This document shows, piece by piece, positions 8,969-16,573 of a stretch of DNA of 64,000 bases; position 1 is the stretch's first letter, and the number at the start of each line of letters is the position of its first letter. Origin of the DNA: Desulfatibacillum aliphaticivorans DSM 15576 (GTDB lineage: Bacteria > Desulfobacterota > Desulfobacteria > Desulfobacterales > Desulfatibacillaceae); contig NZ_AUCT01000003.1 in assembly GCF_000429905.1 (NCBI RefSeq), positions 394,909-458,908 of the forward strand, read 5' to 3'. The translations under genes were made by a program, and so were the position numbers. The notes under the pieces are model-generated. The model saw only the letters and a list, made by a program, of their open reading frames with translations, made no database searches and was not told the DNA's origin.

Positions 8969-10105
8969 TTAAGAATCGCCTCCGGTGTTATTTTTCGGGG
9001 CCGGCTGGTCAGCATTCGCCGTATTCTTTTTGTCCGGGTTTTGCCTGTTTCGTTTTTTATTTCTTGGACGCCGGGGCTTCCCTTTGCCTTGCTTTTGATT
9101 GGGATTTCCCTGCTTTTGCTTCGGTTTGTCCTCTTTAGACTGATCCTGGTCCTGATTTCCTTTGGTCTGCCTGGGCTTTTTCTTTCTCCGAGGCCTTCTT
9201 TTCTTTTCAGGCCTGTCCGGCCTTTGGTCCGCCTGAGCATCTTCGGCCATGGACGGCCTTTGATCATTTTCCTCAGGCGCGGGAGCGGCGATTTTGGGGG
9301 CAGGCTCGTCAGGCGGAGCGCAATGATCGGCGGGCAGTTCGATTTCGGCCCCCTCTTCCAGGCGCACGGACACCAGCCCTTTCAACAGATTATGGCGAAT
9401 CACCTTGCCTTTGCCGGAAGGCGTATTGACCCTTTTGCCCAGTTTGGGAAAGCCGTCCTTGAGCTCTTTATAGATTTCGTGCTCAAAGGTCAGACAGCAC
9501 ATGAGCCGCCCGCACAATCCGGAAATCTTTGTGGGATTGAGGGACAGGTTCTGGACCTTGGCCATTTTGACGGAAACTGGAACAAAGCCGCTCATAAACG
9601 AGGTGCAGCAGGTTTCCCTGCCGCATCGGCCCAATCCTCCGCACATTTTAGCCTGATGCCGAACCCCGATCTGACGCAGTTCAATGCGCACCCTAAAATG
9701 GCGCACAAGCGTCTTGACCAATTCCCTGAAATCCACACGCCCATCAGCCGTAAAAAAGAAAGTCAGCTTGGAGGAATCAAAGGAGGCGTCCACGGAAAAG
9801 AGGTTCATTTCCAATTTAAGCTCGCCGATGGCCTTTTCGCAATAATCAAAGGCGTCCTTTTCCAGCAAAAGAACGGACTCGTACTGGTCCAGGTCCTCCT
9901 GAGTGGCGATCCGGTGAATTTTCTTTAAGGGCAGCTTGAGCATTTCCTCCGAAACCTGGCGGGCTGTTGTCGCCACGGTTCCGAAGCCCAGACCCTGCTC
10001 GGTCTCCACCACCACTTTGTCGCCCTTGGCTAGGACGTATACGCCAGGGTCAAAATCATAGGTTTTACCCTGGGGTTTGAATCTAATCCCGACTACCTTA
10101 CCCAT
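8969..10105 (-). CDS. ricT: PSP1-domain protein RicT/YaaT-like
   Basis: The first 265 residues form a PSP1 domain with its Cys-rich signature: CGGLGRCGRETCC, then GLCGRLMCC. In B. subtilis the homologue RicT (YaaT) works with RicA and RicF, binds 4Fe-4S clusters and affects RNase Y-dependent mRNA processing and phosphorelay. No ricA or ricF is visible here. The remaining 110 residues are a low-complexity tail very rich in Lys, Arg, Gln, Pro and Asn, likely disordered and able to bind nucleic acid; this tail is much longer than in Firmicutes. The ATG immediately follows the holB stop, with AGGAGG inside holB, so the two are translationally coupled. Confidence 0.92.
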   Translation of the reverse strand: MGKVVGIRFKPQGKTYDFDPGVYVLAKGDKVVVETEQGLGFGTVATTARQVSEEMLKLPLKKIHRIATQEDLDQYESVLLLEKDAFDYCEKAIGELKLEMNLFSVDASFDSSKLTFFFTADGRVDFRELVKTLVRHFRVRIELRQIGVRHQAKMCGGLGRCGRETCCTSFMSGFVPVSVKMAKVQNLSLNPTKISGLCGRLMCCLTFEHEIYKELKDGFPKLGKRVNTPSGKGKVIRHNLLKGLVSVRLEEGAEIELPADHCAPPDEPAPKIAAPAPEENDQRPSMAEDAQADQRPDRPEKKRRPRRKKKPRQTKGNQDQDQSKEDKPKQKQGNPNQKQGKGKPRRPRNKKRNRQNPDKKNTANADQPAPKNNTGGDS

Positions 10106-11098
10106 CTATCCTCCTGACGACAAACGCATGCACAGGTTTTCCATGGAAAGCCTGGTGTTTACGTTTCTTGTCAGATCATTTTCACAATCCGCGACGGCCT
10201 GGAGCTTTTCCAGCAGAACTTCCGGGGCGGTTTTAGCGCTCCGGCTGTTCACCAGGCCCATGAGATCCCTGTTAATCACCCGCTGAGGCGCGTACCGGCT
10301 GACCAAAAGGTCCCGCAGCCAGGTGCGAATCCAATTCAAGTCTTCCTGGGCGGCGTTTTTGTCCTTGGCCAGAAACTCCGCCAAAAGCAAGGCCTGTCCC
10401 ATGCCCTGGTCCTCCAGGGCGCAAAGCTGATTGACAAGCCAATTCCTGCGGGCCAGCCCCTGGTCCGAGGCCAGAGCCCGGGCTTTATCCAGACTGCCCG
10501 AGGCTATAAAAGCGCAGGCATGGGCCAGATCCGGGTCGACTCCGTCATTTTCCAGGCTTTCAATAAGAAAGGAAACCGGCAAAGGAGAGAAGCGGATTTC
10601 CTGACACCTGGAAACCACGGTGGGGAGCAACTCCGATTTTTGCCCGGCCAGCAGAACAAAGCAAGTGGTGTCCGACGGCTCCTCCAAGGCTTTTAGCAGG
10701 GCGTTGGAGGACGAAGCGGTCATGTCGCCGGCGCCCGAAATCAAAACAACCCGGGTCTTCCCCTCGGAAGGCCGCATGGCCAAAACGGATAGAAGATCCC
10801 GGATTTGTTCGATTTTTATAGACGCGCCTCGTTTTTCAACAAAAAGAACGTCCGGATGATTGCCGGAAAGAATCTTGCGGCAGGAGCCGCAGACCCCGCA
10901 GGGCCCCTGGCTTCCAAACATGGCGCTTTCCGGGTCGGGAGTTCCCTCGCAATTGCGCGCCATGGCAAAGTGCACAGCCGCCTGCCTTTTGCCCAGTCCC
11001 GCGTCGCCGGTAAAAACCAGGGCATGGGCGACATTGTTCTTTGCCAGGATTCCCGACAAAAAACCCAAAGCCCGTTTTTGATGCCGAACCGGATCCAT
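10106..11098 (-). CDS. holB: DNA polymerase III delta-prime subunit
   Basis: This is the clamp-loader ATPase-like subunit of the replicative polymerase. The 330-residue protein has a Walker A-like GDAGLGKRQ near 30-38, a zinc-binding cluster (CGVCGSC following an earlier Cys), the SSNALLKALEEP helix of the sensor region, and a C-terminal helical collar. The Walker A ends in R rather than a Thr/Ser after the Lys, consistent with delta-prime proteins that do not hydrolyse ATP. It lies 28 nt after the HU gene and directly before ricT. Confidence 0.95.
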   Translation of the reverse strand: MDPVRHQKRALGFLSGILAKNNVAHALVFTGDAGLGKRQAAVHFAMARNCEGTPDPESAMFGSQGPCGVCGSCRKILSGNHPDVLFVEKRGASIKIEQIRDLLSVLAMRPSEGKTRVVLISGAGDMTASSSNALLKALEEPSDTTCFVLLAGQKSELLPTVVSRCQEIRFSPLPVSFLIESLENDGVDPDLAHACAFIASGSLDKARALASDQGLARRNWLVNQLCALEDQGMGQALLLAEFLAKDKNAAQEDLNWIRTWLRDLLVSRYAPQRVINRDLMGLVNSRSAKTAPEVLLEKLQAVADCENDLTRNVNTRLSMENLCMRLSSGG

Positions 11099-11126
11099 TT
11101 GCAGGGCGCTGCCTAAATGCTTCTGA

Positions 11127-11402
11127 TCAATAATCCACCCGCTCTTTGAGTTCTTTGCCGCACTTGAAGAACGGGAGCTTTTTGGGACTTATCTTTACGG
11201 GCTCTCCAGTCTTGGGGTTCCGACCGGTGTAGCTTTTGTACTCTTTGACGAAAAAGCTGCAAAGCCCCCGGATTTCCACCCGCTCGCCTTCTGCGAGAGC
11301 GTCAGCCATGGAATCAAAGAATATCTGAACGATTTTGGCGGCATCGGTTTTGGATATGCCAGCCCTGTTTTTCAACGTGGACACCAGTTCCAGCTTGTTC
11401 AT
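11127..11402 (-). CDS. HU/IHF-family DNA-binding protein
   Basis: This 91-residue nucleoid protein bends DNA as a dimer. It shows the family pattern: an N-terminal helical pair (MNKLELVSTLKNRAGISK), a central VEIRGLCSFFVKEY strand, and the beta-arm RNPKTGEPVKISPK, where the Pro in the arm intercalates DNA. A longer frame opens upstream to 11471, but ATG 11402 has GGAGG just ahead and gives the normal family length. RGLCSFF replaces the usual RGFGSF, giving an unusual Cys. It heads the operon with holB, ricT, metG and the PBP. HU and IHF subunits cannot be told apart from sequence alone here. Confidence 0.93.
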   Translation of the reverse strand: MNKLELVSTLKNRAGISKTDAAKIVQIFFDSMADALAEGERVEIRGLCSFFVKEYKSYTGRNPKTGEPVKISPKKLPFFKCGKELKERVDY

Positions 11403-11645
11403 ATCGCCTCCTGGAAAATCATCTTGCGCAAGGAATTTCGCCCCGTTCATAAGCCAGCGCCGTTCTTTCAAGGCAGGGGGCCGCCTCTATGGCCGGCGCC
11501 CGCCGCGGGGCTAATTAGCTTAACAATTCTTAATGCTTAATTTCAAATGGCCAAAAAGTCAAGCCATGGAAAAACCAAAGATTAAAATTACGGAAACCAT
11601 TCTCTCACACCTTGCTATCTGTGTAAAGCAAAGCATGGTTTTTTA

Positions 11646-11674
11646 TTGACAATTCTTGCAGCAGCGGGTACGAA
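11646..11674 (+). promoter_or_regulatory. Possible sigma-70 promoter for the TRAP receptor gene
   Basis: TTGACA at 11646-11651 is followed after 17 nt by TACGAA at 11669-11674. The -35 is perfect and the -10 weak. It lies about 58 nt ahead of the next plus-strand gene. The rest of the 11403-11731 gap is AT-rich and holds no gene. Confidence 0.35.
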
Positions 11675-11731
11675 AAGGACGATTTATCAACGTCCGGTAA
11701 AGGACAGCACTGGAAGGAGGGGTCTAAGAGT

Positions 11732-12757
11732 ATGTTGAAGAAAGCTGTTTTATTGTGCGTGTTTTCGGCCTTGATTGCGGCGGCGTTCGTCCCCGGGGCG
11801 AATGCTGAGGAGCAACAGACTTATTGGAAGTTCGCCACCCTGGCGCCCGACGGAGTGGGTTGGGCGAAACAAATCAAAATCCATGTGCTGCCAGCCGTGG
11901 AAGAGGTGACCGACGGCTCCATCAAAATCAAGATATATTGGGGCGGCGTCATGGGCGATGATGAAGACATCATCAAAAAATTGCGCATCGGCCAGTTGGA
12001 CGGGGTCGGCCTGTCCGGTCAGGGCGTAACCCTGGCCTGCAAGCCCATGTCCGTTGTGGAACTGCCCTTTTTGTTCCGGTCCTGGGAGGAAGTGGACTAT
12101 ATTAAGGAAAAAATGCGCGCCCAGTTCGATCAACTGCTCGCAGACGACGGATACATGGCCCTGGCCTGGAACGACCAGGATTTCGATCAGATGTATTCCA
12201 CCAAGTCCCCTCTGGCCAACTTGGACGACTTCCGCGCAGCCAAGTTCATCACCTGGTACGGTCCGGTTGAAGAAGCTCTGCTGACCAACCTGGGCGCCTA
12301 TCCGGTCAAGGTGAACGTCCCGGAAGCCGCCACATCCGTGCGTCAGGGCATCGTGGACGCCGCCATCGCCCCCGCCGCCTTTGTGGTGGGCAGCCAATTA
12401 TACGCCAAGATTCCTTATGTGAATCCCATTAAGGTGCGTTACTCCCCGTCGCTGATCCTCCTGTCCATGGACGTGTGGGAGGACCTGCCCGACGAGTATA
12501 AAGAGGAATTTTTCAAACGCCGTCCCGATGTGGAGAAAAAGTATTGCGAAGCCGTTCGCAAGGACAATGAAAAATCCCTGGCGGCCCTGATCAAATACGG
12601 CCTGAAGGAAACCAAGATGACGGAAGAAGACTTCGCCATCGTCCGGGAGAGGGCGACAGCCATCTGGGACGAACTGGCCGGCGAGGAATACCCCGAAGAG
12701 GTCCTGGAAGAAGTCAAAGGGCACTTGGCGGACTATCGCAAGGCCCATTCCGGATAG
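11732..12757 (+). CDS. TRAP transporter solute-binding protein (DctP family)
   Basis: The 341-residue protein is a periplasmic receptor that would deliver an organic acid or similar solute to a TRAP membrane pair. A signal peptide with an A-x-A site ends near residue 25 (GANA). The mature part has DctP features: the early WKFATLAPDGVGWAKQ strand, GGVMGDDEDIIKKLRIGQLDG, and the MYSTKSPL/LDDFRAAK region where the ligand-binding Arg commonly sits. The ribosome site GGAGG precedes ATG 11732. No dctQ or dctM membrane gene lies nearby, and a strong terminator follows, so the receptor is an orphan working with distant partners. The ligand is unknown. Confidence 0.92.
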   Translation: MLKKAVLLCVFSALIAAAFVPGANAEEQQTYWKFATLAPDGVGWAKQIKIHVLPAVEEVTDGSIKIKIYWGGVMGDDEDIIKKLRIGQLDGVGLSGQGVTLACKPMSVVELPFLFRSWEEVDYIKEKMRAQFDQLLADDGYMALAWNDQDFDQMYSTKSPLANLDDFRAAKFITWYGPVEEALLTNLGAYPVKVNVPEAATSVRQGIVDAAIAPAAFVVGSQLYAKIPYVNPIKVRYSPSLILLSMDVWEDLPDEYKEEFFKRRPDVEKKYCEAVRKDNEKSLAALIKYGLKETKMTEEDFAIVRERATAIWDELAGEEYPEEVLEEVKGHLADYRKAHSG

Positions 12758-12783
12758 ACCAGTTTGTATAAGCGGATTAATAG

Positions 12784-12828
12784 GCCGGGCTTGCGGCGCT
12801 CCTTTTTGGCGCCGAGCCCGGCTTTTTT
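12784..12828 (+). terminator. Rho-independent terminator after the TRAP receptor
   Basis: GCCGGGCT pairs with AGCCCGGC, with a further GGCGC/GCGCC inner stem around a T-rich loop, and six T follow. It lies 27 nt past the stop. Confidence 0.9.
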
Positions 12829-13023
12829 ATCTCCTGTCGCCCTTGCGGGAGTACGCAGGATATTGGTTTAAGCTAACCAAGTCTGCGTTAACGCAATTCA
12901 TCATAAAATACAATTACCTAATAATATTAGAAAACACAATTGACAACCTTTATCGGCGGCGGAATTTCATTTCCATACTTTTCCATGGACAAGGAATCTT
13001 ATGATGTTATATAGGCAACCATT

Positions 13024-13788
13024 ATGCCAAGGAACCAACGCAAAGAAGCCTTTGACCTAAAAGGCAGCATAGACAGAAATTCATACGAACCCGCCTACGT
13101 TCAACTGATGAATCTTTTAAAAAGCCAGATAGCCTCGGGCCAGTTTCCTCCGGGAAGCCGCCTGCCCTCAGAGGCGCAGCTTTGTAAAAAGTACAACATC
13201 AGCCCCATGACCGTCCGCAGGTCCATCAACCTGCTCATTGACCAGGGCATGGTGGATACGACCCAGGGCAAGGGCACCTTTGTTAAGCCCATCGCCTTAA
13301 GCTCGGTTAATTTCTCCCTGACGGAGTTTGTGGACATCCTGAAAGAGGACGGAGCCAGCGTGCGCTTGCTGGAGTTAAACGCCGTGAAAGCCTCATCGGA
13401 AGCGGCGGCTCATCTGGCCATCGATCCCGGAGACAGGATTATTTACATCCGCAGGCTGATCTATCTGGATAAAGACCCTGTTTTGTATCATCAGGAGCAG
13501 CTGGTGTGCGACCCCAAAAGGCCCATTGTGGAGGATGAAATGGAGGTCACCTCTTTAAAAGGGCTGTTCACCGGCTTGAATCAAAGCGGCTTGAAAAAAG
13601 GCCAGGTCGCCATCAACGCAACCCAGCTCAGCGATCAGGAAGCCGGATGGTTTAGGTTGCCCATGGGGTCGCCGGCCATCCGCCTGGAGCATTTATTTTT
13701 TGATTTTGCAGACCAGCCCGTAAGCTGGGGTTGGTTTGTCTGTCATAGCGAACGCGTCCTGTTCAGGGCGGCCGTAGGGCCGTGGTAA
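13024..13788 (+). CDS. GntR-family regulator, HutC/UTRA subfamily
   Basis: The 254-residue protein has an N-terminal winged helix (about 20-90) with the GntR pattern ASGQFPPGSRLPSE, SPMTVRRSINLL and GKGTFV, then a UTRA ligand-binding domain (about 95-250) that in this subfamily senses small metabolites. The start ATG 13024 has only a weak ribosome site. It ends 75 nt before the most likely start of a corrinoid protein and the pair probably form one transcript, so the regulator may respond to a methylated amine or other methyl donor; that is inferred from position only. Confidence 0.92.
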   Translation: MPRNQRKEAFDLKGSIDRNSYEPAYVQLMNLLKSQIASGQFPPGSRLPSEAQLCKKYNISPMTVRRSINLLIDQGMVDTTQGKGTFVKPIALSSVNFSLTEFVDILKEDGASVRLLELNAVKASSEAAAHLAIDPGDRIIYIRRLIYLDKDPVLYHQEQLVCDPKRPIVEDEMEVTSLKGLFTGLNQSGLKKGQVAINATQLSDQEAGWFRLPMGSPAIRLEHLFFDFADQPVSWGWFVCHSERVLFRAAVGPW

Positions 13789-13862
13789 CAGCAAAGGACG
13801 AGCGCCCGCCCCAAAGGCCGGAACAGCCCGGCGCAGCAACGATTCTCAACGAGGTCCAAACC

Positions 13863-14513
13863 ATGCCGAACAACATTTTTAGCCAGCCCCTTCCCGAACT
13901 GGTCACCGCCCTGAAAGAGAAAGAGGTCCACGATCAAGTGCTCGCCCGTCTGGAGCGAGGGGACGATCCCATGGAGATTCTCAATGAATGCCAAAGGGGC
14001 ATGGAGGGCGTGGGCCTTTTATACGAAAAAAAGGAGTACTTCATCTCGGGACTCATCATCGCCGCCGAGATACTCAAGGACGTGGTCAACCTCACGGCCC
14101 CGCACATCCGGGAAATCCATTCGGGAAAAAGCGCCGTGACCGTGCTGATCGGCACGGCCCAGGGCGACATCCACGACCTGGGCAAAGACCTGTTCATCAC
14201 CCTGCTCCAATGCTACGGGTTCCACATCATTGATTTGGGCGTGGACGTTGCGCCCCAGACCTTCCTGGAAAGTTTTATTGAACATAAACCGCAAATCGTC
14301 GGAATTTCCGCCCTGTTGACCAGCGTGATCGACGCCATGAAGGAAACCATCGCTCTGATTCGATCCGAAGTCCCGCAAGGCGCCTCCGTACCCCTCTTTA
14401 TAATAGGAGGCGGCATCGCGGACCAAATTTTCGCCGACATGGTGGGGGCGGATTTTTGGACCCAGGACGCCATGGCCGGGGTTCGGTTTTGCCAGGACGC
14501 CGTGAAGGCATGA
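13863..14513 (+). CDS. Corrinoid (B12-binding) methyl-carrier protein
   Basis: This is a methyl-carrier protein of the MtbC/MttC/MtgC type, which accepts a methyl group from a substrate-specific methyltransferase on its cobalt. The chosen ATG gives 216 residues, the usual size; an in-frame GTG at 13782 overlapping the GntR stop would add 27 untypical residues. The N-terminal helical cap domain (about 5-90) is followed by the B12 domain with GDIHDLGKDL, whose His is the lower cobalt ligand, and later GISALLTS and IIGGG. No methyltransferase (MtbB-, MttB- or MtgB-like) or MtxA partner is next to it; the only companion is the truncated 2Fe-2S stub downstream. Confidence 0.9.
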   Translation: MPNNIFSQPLPELVTALKEKEVHDQVLARLERGDDPMEILNECQRGMEGVGLLYEKKEYFISGLIIAAEILKDVVNLTAPHIREIHSGKSAVTVLIGTAQGDIHDLGKDLFITLLQCYGFHIIDLGVDVAPQTFLESFIEHKPQIVGISALLTSVIDAMKETIALIRSEVPQGASVPLFIIGGGIADQIFADMVGADFWTQDAMAGVRFCQDAVKA

Positions 14514-14654
14514 TTTTTATTCTTTTGGATCTCCGAAAATGAAAAATCCGGTTTAAAAACCCTCGATTTCGCCTTTCAACGCCGAGATTATCTAAATTTA
14601 ACCATTTGATATAGCAATAGAAACAAAAAAAATTGAGGCGGCGAAATTTTTTCT

Positions 14655-14684
14655 TTGACAAACTTCCCTATAGAACTATATATT
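14655..14684 (+). promoter_or_regulatory. Strong sigma-70-like promoter
   Basis: TTGACA at 14655-14660 is followed by TATATA 16 nt later (or TATATT at 18 nt). It points rightward into about 430 nt with no gene, ending at a broken ferredoxin-like frame. Confidence 0.5.
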
Positions 14685-15112
14685 TAGACCGCTTTGGACA
14701 AGGAAGAAGCCGAAAGGCCCTTCCAGGGCTCTCAGCCAGGATGGAAAAGCCGACAGGTTTTAAAACCATGAAACAACCGTCGCTCCATCTGAACAAGATG
14801 CAGCCAATACGCGCTGCCCAAGCTCTTTAAAAAGAAGACGCCAATTTTGCATTGCGGCGGAAACCAAATGCCATGCCGTCCTCCAAGCTGCAACCGGATG
14901 GTTCCGAAAATAAAACGTCGTGTATCCCCTAAGCGTACGTCCTACTTAACCAACCTGCCGCACATGCAAAACCACCGGCTCCCTTTTTCCGGCGTGAGGC
15001 CTTTCAGGCCCTCTTCCGCCAAGATCTCGCCGGAAAAAGGGGAGTCCGGAATTTTTAATATGCAGGTGAAAACGGCCGGCCTTTTTTTGGGAATCCTGAA
15101 AAAAGCCGGCCT
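14685..15112 (+). other. Transcribed leader-like region without a gene
   Basis: The stretch between the promoter-like site and the ferredoxin-like stub has no convincing coding frame. Around 14705-14768 it carries CCGAAAGG, CTCTCAGCCA and GCCGACAGG in this order, which loosely recalls the core of glycine-binding leader RNAs, but the closing stem is not clear. A further inverted pair involving TCCGGCG and CGCCGGA lies near 14990-15035. Confidence 0.25.
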
Positions 15113-15613
15113 ATGAATAATTTTAAAACGGACAGGTCCGACAGAGTCATGAACCAAATAGCCTCCGAATGCCAAATAGAAATCCAGCCCATGGGGTTGC
15201 GAGCCTACGCCTTTTACGGCGCCGGTTTGCATGAATTTCTGGTTGATGCCGGAGTCGCCCTGGCGTCTGACTGCGAGAGCGGGTCTTGCGGGCTTTGCAA
15301 GGTCGTGGACTTGGGCGCCGGAGTCAGTATGATGCTGGGATCATTGCAGTACAGGCTCCGGGCTGGTCGCATCGCCTCCTCCGCTATACACTTGAACATA
15401 AAGAAGCATCCGGGCTTTAACCGGCGTTTCGCTTTGTCCCTGCGTTTTCCACCCCCCCAAAGCCACGGGGCGTTGTCAGTAAACGCGGGTTCAAGCCCGG
15501 CGCTTCCTTATGCTTTTGGAAACTCGGCAGCGCACGGCCTCAACTATCTGCAAGACCATAATCAAGCTGCTTGCAAACTATATCGAGGCCGGAATAAAGC
15601 GTTTGCAGAATAA
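15113..15613 (+). pseudogene. Truncated 2Fe-2S ferredoxin-like stub, possibly from a corrinoid activator
   Basis: Residues about 18-70 resemble the N-terminal 2Fe-2S domain of corrinoid-activation (RACo/DUF4445) proteins: a beta strand, HEFLVDAGVAL, then DCESGSCGLCKV, matching the C-x4-C-x2-C loop. RACo-type proteins are about 600 residues; here the similarity stops after roughly 70 residues and the frame continues as Pro/Arg/Ser-rich sequence resembling nothing known, without the fourth Cys. I read it as a decayed activator of the neighbouring corrinoid protein. It might instead be a tiny stand-alone ferredoxin. Confidence 0.45.
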
Positions 15614-15890
15614 AAATTTTGCGCACCCGCGAAAAACGCCAATTTCAATCGGCGCGCAAAAGGCCCGGCCCGCAGTTAGCCGGGCGGTATTGGTTCTTGC
15701 ATTGTCAGCAGGACTAGATACAAGGCCGTAAGGAACATAACAGGCAAAAAACGAAAGAACGCCCCCCCCTCTTTCGTCAACAATTTTGACCTGCCGTTGT
15801 TTTACATGGCCGAAGCATGAACTTTTCGCTCAGGGCCCCCAAACCCTGCCCCCAACAGCGAAAAGTCTGATCTCCTCTCTCCATCCAGGA
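15614..15890. other. Intergenic, nothing recognised
   Basis: There is no gene, clear repeat or RNA. Short GC-rich palindromes (GGCCCGG/CCGGGC) occur near 15661-15685. Confidence 0.4.
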
Positions 15891-15918
15891 CGCCCATCCC
15901 CGTTTTCGGGGATGGGCG
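15891..15918. terminator. Perfect 12-bp hairpin with TTTT loop
   Basis: The arms 15891-15902 and 15907-15918 are exact reverse complements around a four-base loop. A short T run (TTTTT) comes after four more bases, so it may stop rightward transcription. It could also be a REP-like palindrome. Confidence 0.5.
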
Positions 15919-15933
15919 ATCCCCTTTTTGGCT

Positions 15934-15976
15934 TACAAAAAAATGGGCGGGAAGCCCAAGGCCGCCGCGCCCATTT
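15934..15976 (-). terminator. Terminator of the minus-strand small gene
   Basis: Read on the minus strand, AAATGGGCG (15968-15976) pairs with CGCCCATTT (15941-15949) and is followed by further T residues. It lies about 32 nt past the stop of the 111-residue gene. Confidence 0.75.
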
Positions 15977-16008
15977 AAAATGTCTCGTTCCCTTAAAACC
16001 AATGGGAA

Positions 16009-16344
16009 CTATCCGATTATGCGAATCATGCTTTCGTGGGGAATATACGCCTTGTGCGGCAAGCCCGCTTCCTTGGCGATATGCTCCGGGACGATCATCC
16101 CGGAATCGAACTGAGCGTGGCGCGAGAATCCCCGCCCGTCAAACATGACTTTCATGCCCGGCGCCGAGTCTTTCAGGGGCGCAAAGGCTGTCGCCCCCCG
16201 GTATTTATCCCGGATTGCGCCGTAGCCCAGTTTTTCGGCTTTGCTTGCCAAATCCACTTCCAGCAAATAGGTGGAATCCTGGCTGATAGCGGACTCATAC
16301 TCCTTGCCTATGCTCTTGATGACTTCCTGCAATTCGTTTTTCAT
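16009..16344 (-). CDS. Small conserved-type protein of unknown function, probably iron-regulated
   Basis: This 111-residue soluble protein has no signal peptide or membrane segment and I do not recognise the family. It has an amphipathic N-terminal helix, a central LGYGAIRDKYRGATAF stretch and a C-terminal part with HIAKEAGLPHKAYIPHESM. It has no Cys and four His. A GGGGAGGAAAA ribosome site precedes ATG 16344, and a good terminator follows, so it is a real single-gene unit. A Fur-box-like palindrome lies about 77-95 nt upstream and an 8-bp stem (16368-16375/16382-16389) lies between them. A role in metal stress is inferred from this site alone. Confidence 0.75.
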   Translation of the reverse strand: MKNELQEVIKSIGKEYESAISQDSTYLLEVDLASKAEKLGYGAIRDKYRGATAFAPLKDSAPGMKVMFDGRGFSRHAQFDSGMIVPEHIAKEAGLPHKAYIPHESMIRIIG

Positions 16345-16420
16345 GGAATTTTCCTCCCCGCCCTTTACCCTGTCTAGGAACAGACAGGGCGCATAAAGGT
16401 TAAAATCCCGGCCAGGGTAT

Positions 16421-16439
16421 ATAAATAATAATCATTATC
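16421..16439. promoter_or_regulatory. Fur-box-like operator
   Basis: The 19 bp match the classic Fur consensus GATAATGATAATCATTATC at 15 of 19 positions, with the right half perfect. On the minus strand it overlaps a plausible -10 region (TTGTTA, 17 nt, ATTATT), so iron-loaded Fur could block the small gene at 16009-16344. The plus-strand gene at 16574 could also be affected. Confidence 0.5.
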
Positions 16440-16573
16440 GATTAAATAACAAGGAGGTTTTGAAAAGCAAGCAACGAAGCAAAAAAGGCGCCCTTTCGAC
16501 GGCTTGCTATTCGGCATAGTCATTGCAATAAAAAGATACTTGGCCGTTGGTTTTTAGAAGAAAGCAGAGATTA

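Noticed and set aside
13782..13862. Upstream GTG start for the corrinoid protein
   Set aside because: It would add 27 residues rich in Pro, Gln and Arg not seen in the family; ATG 13863 gives the normal length.
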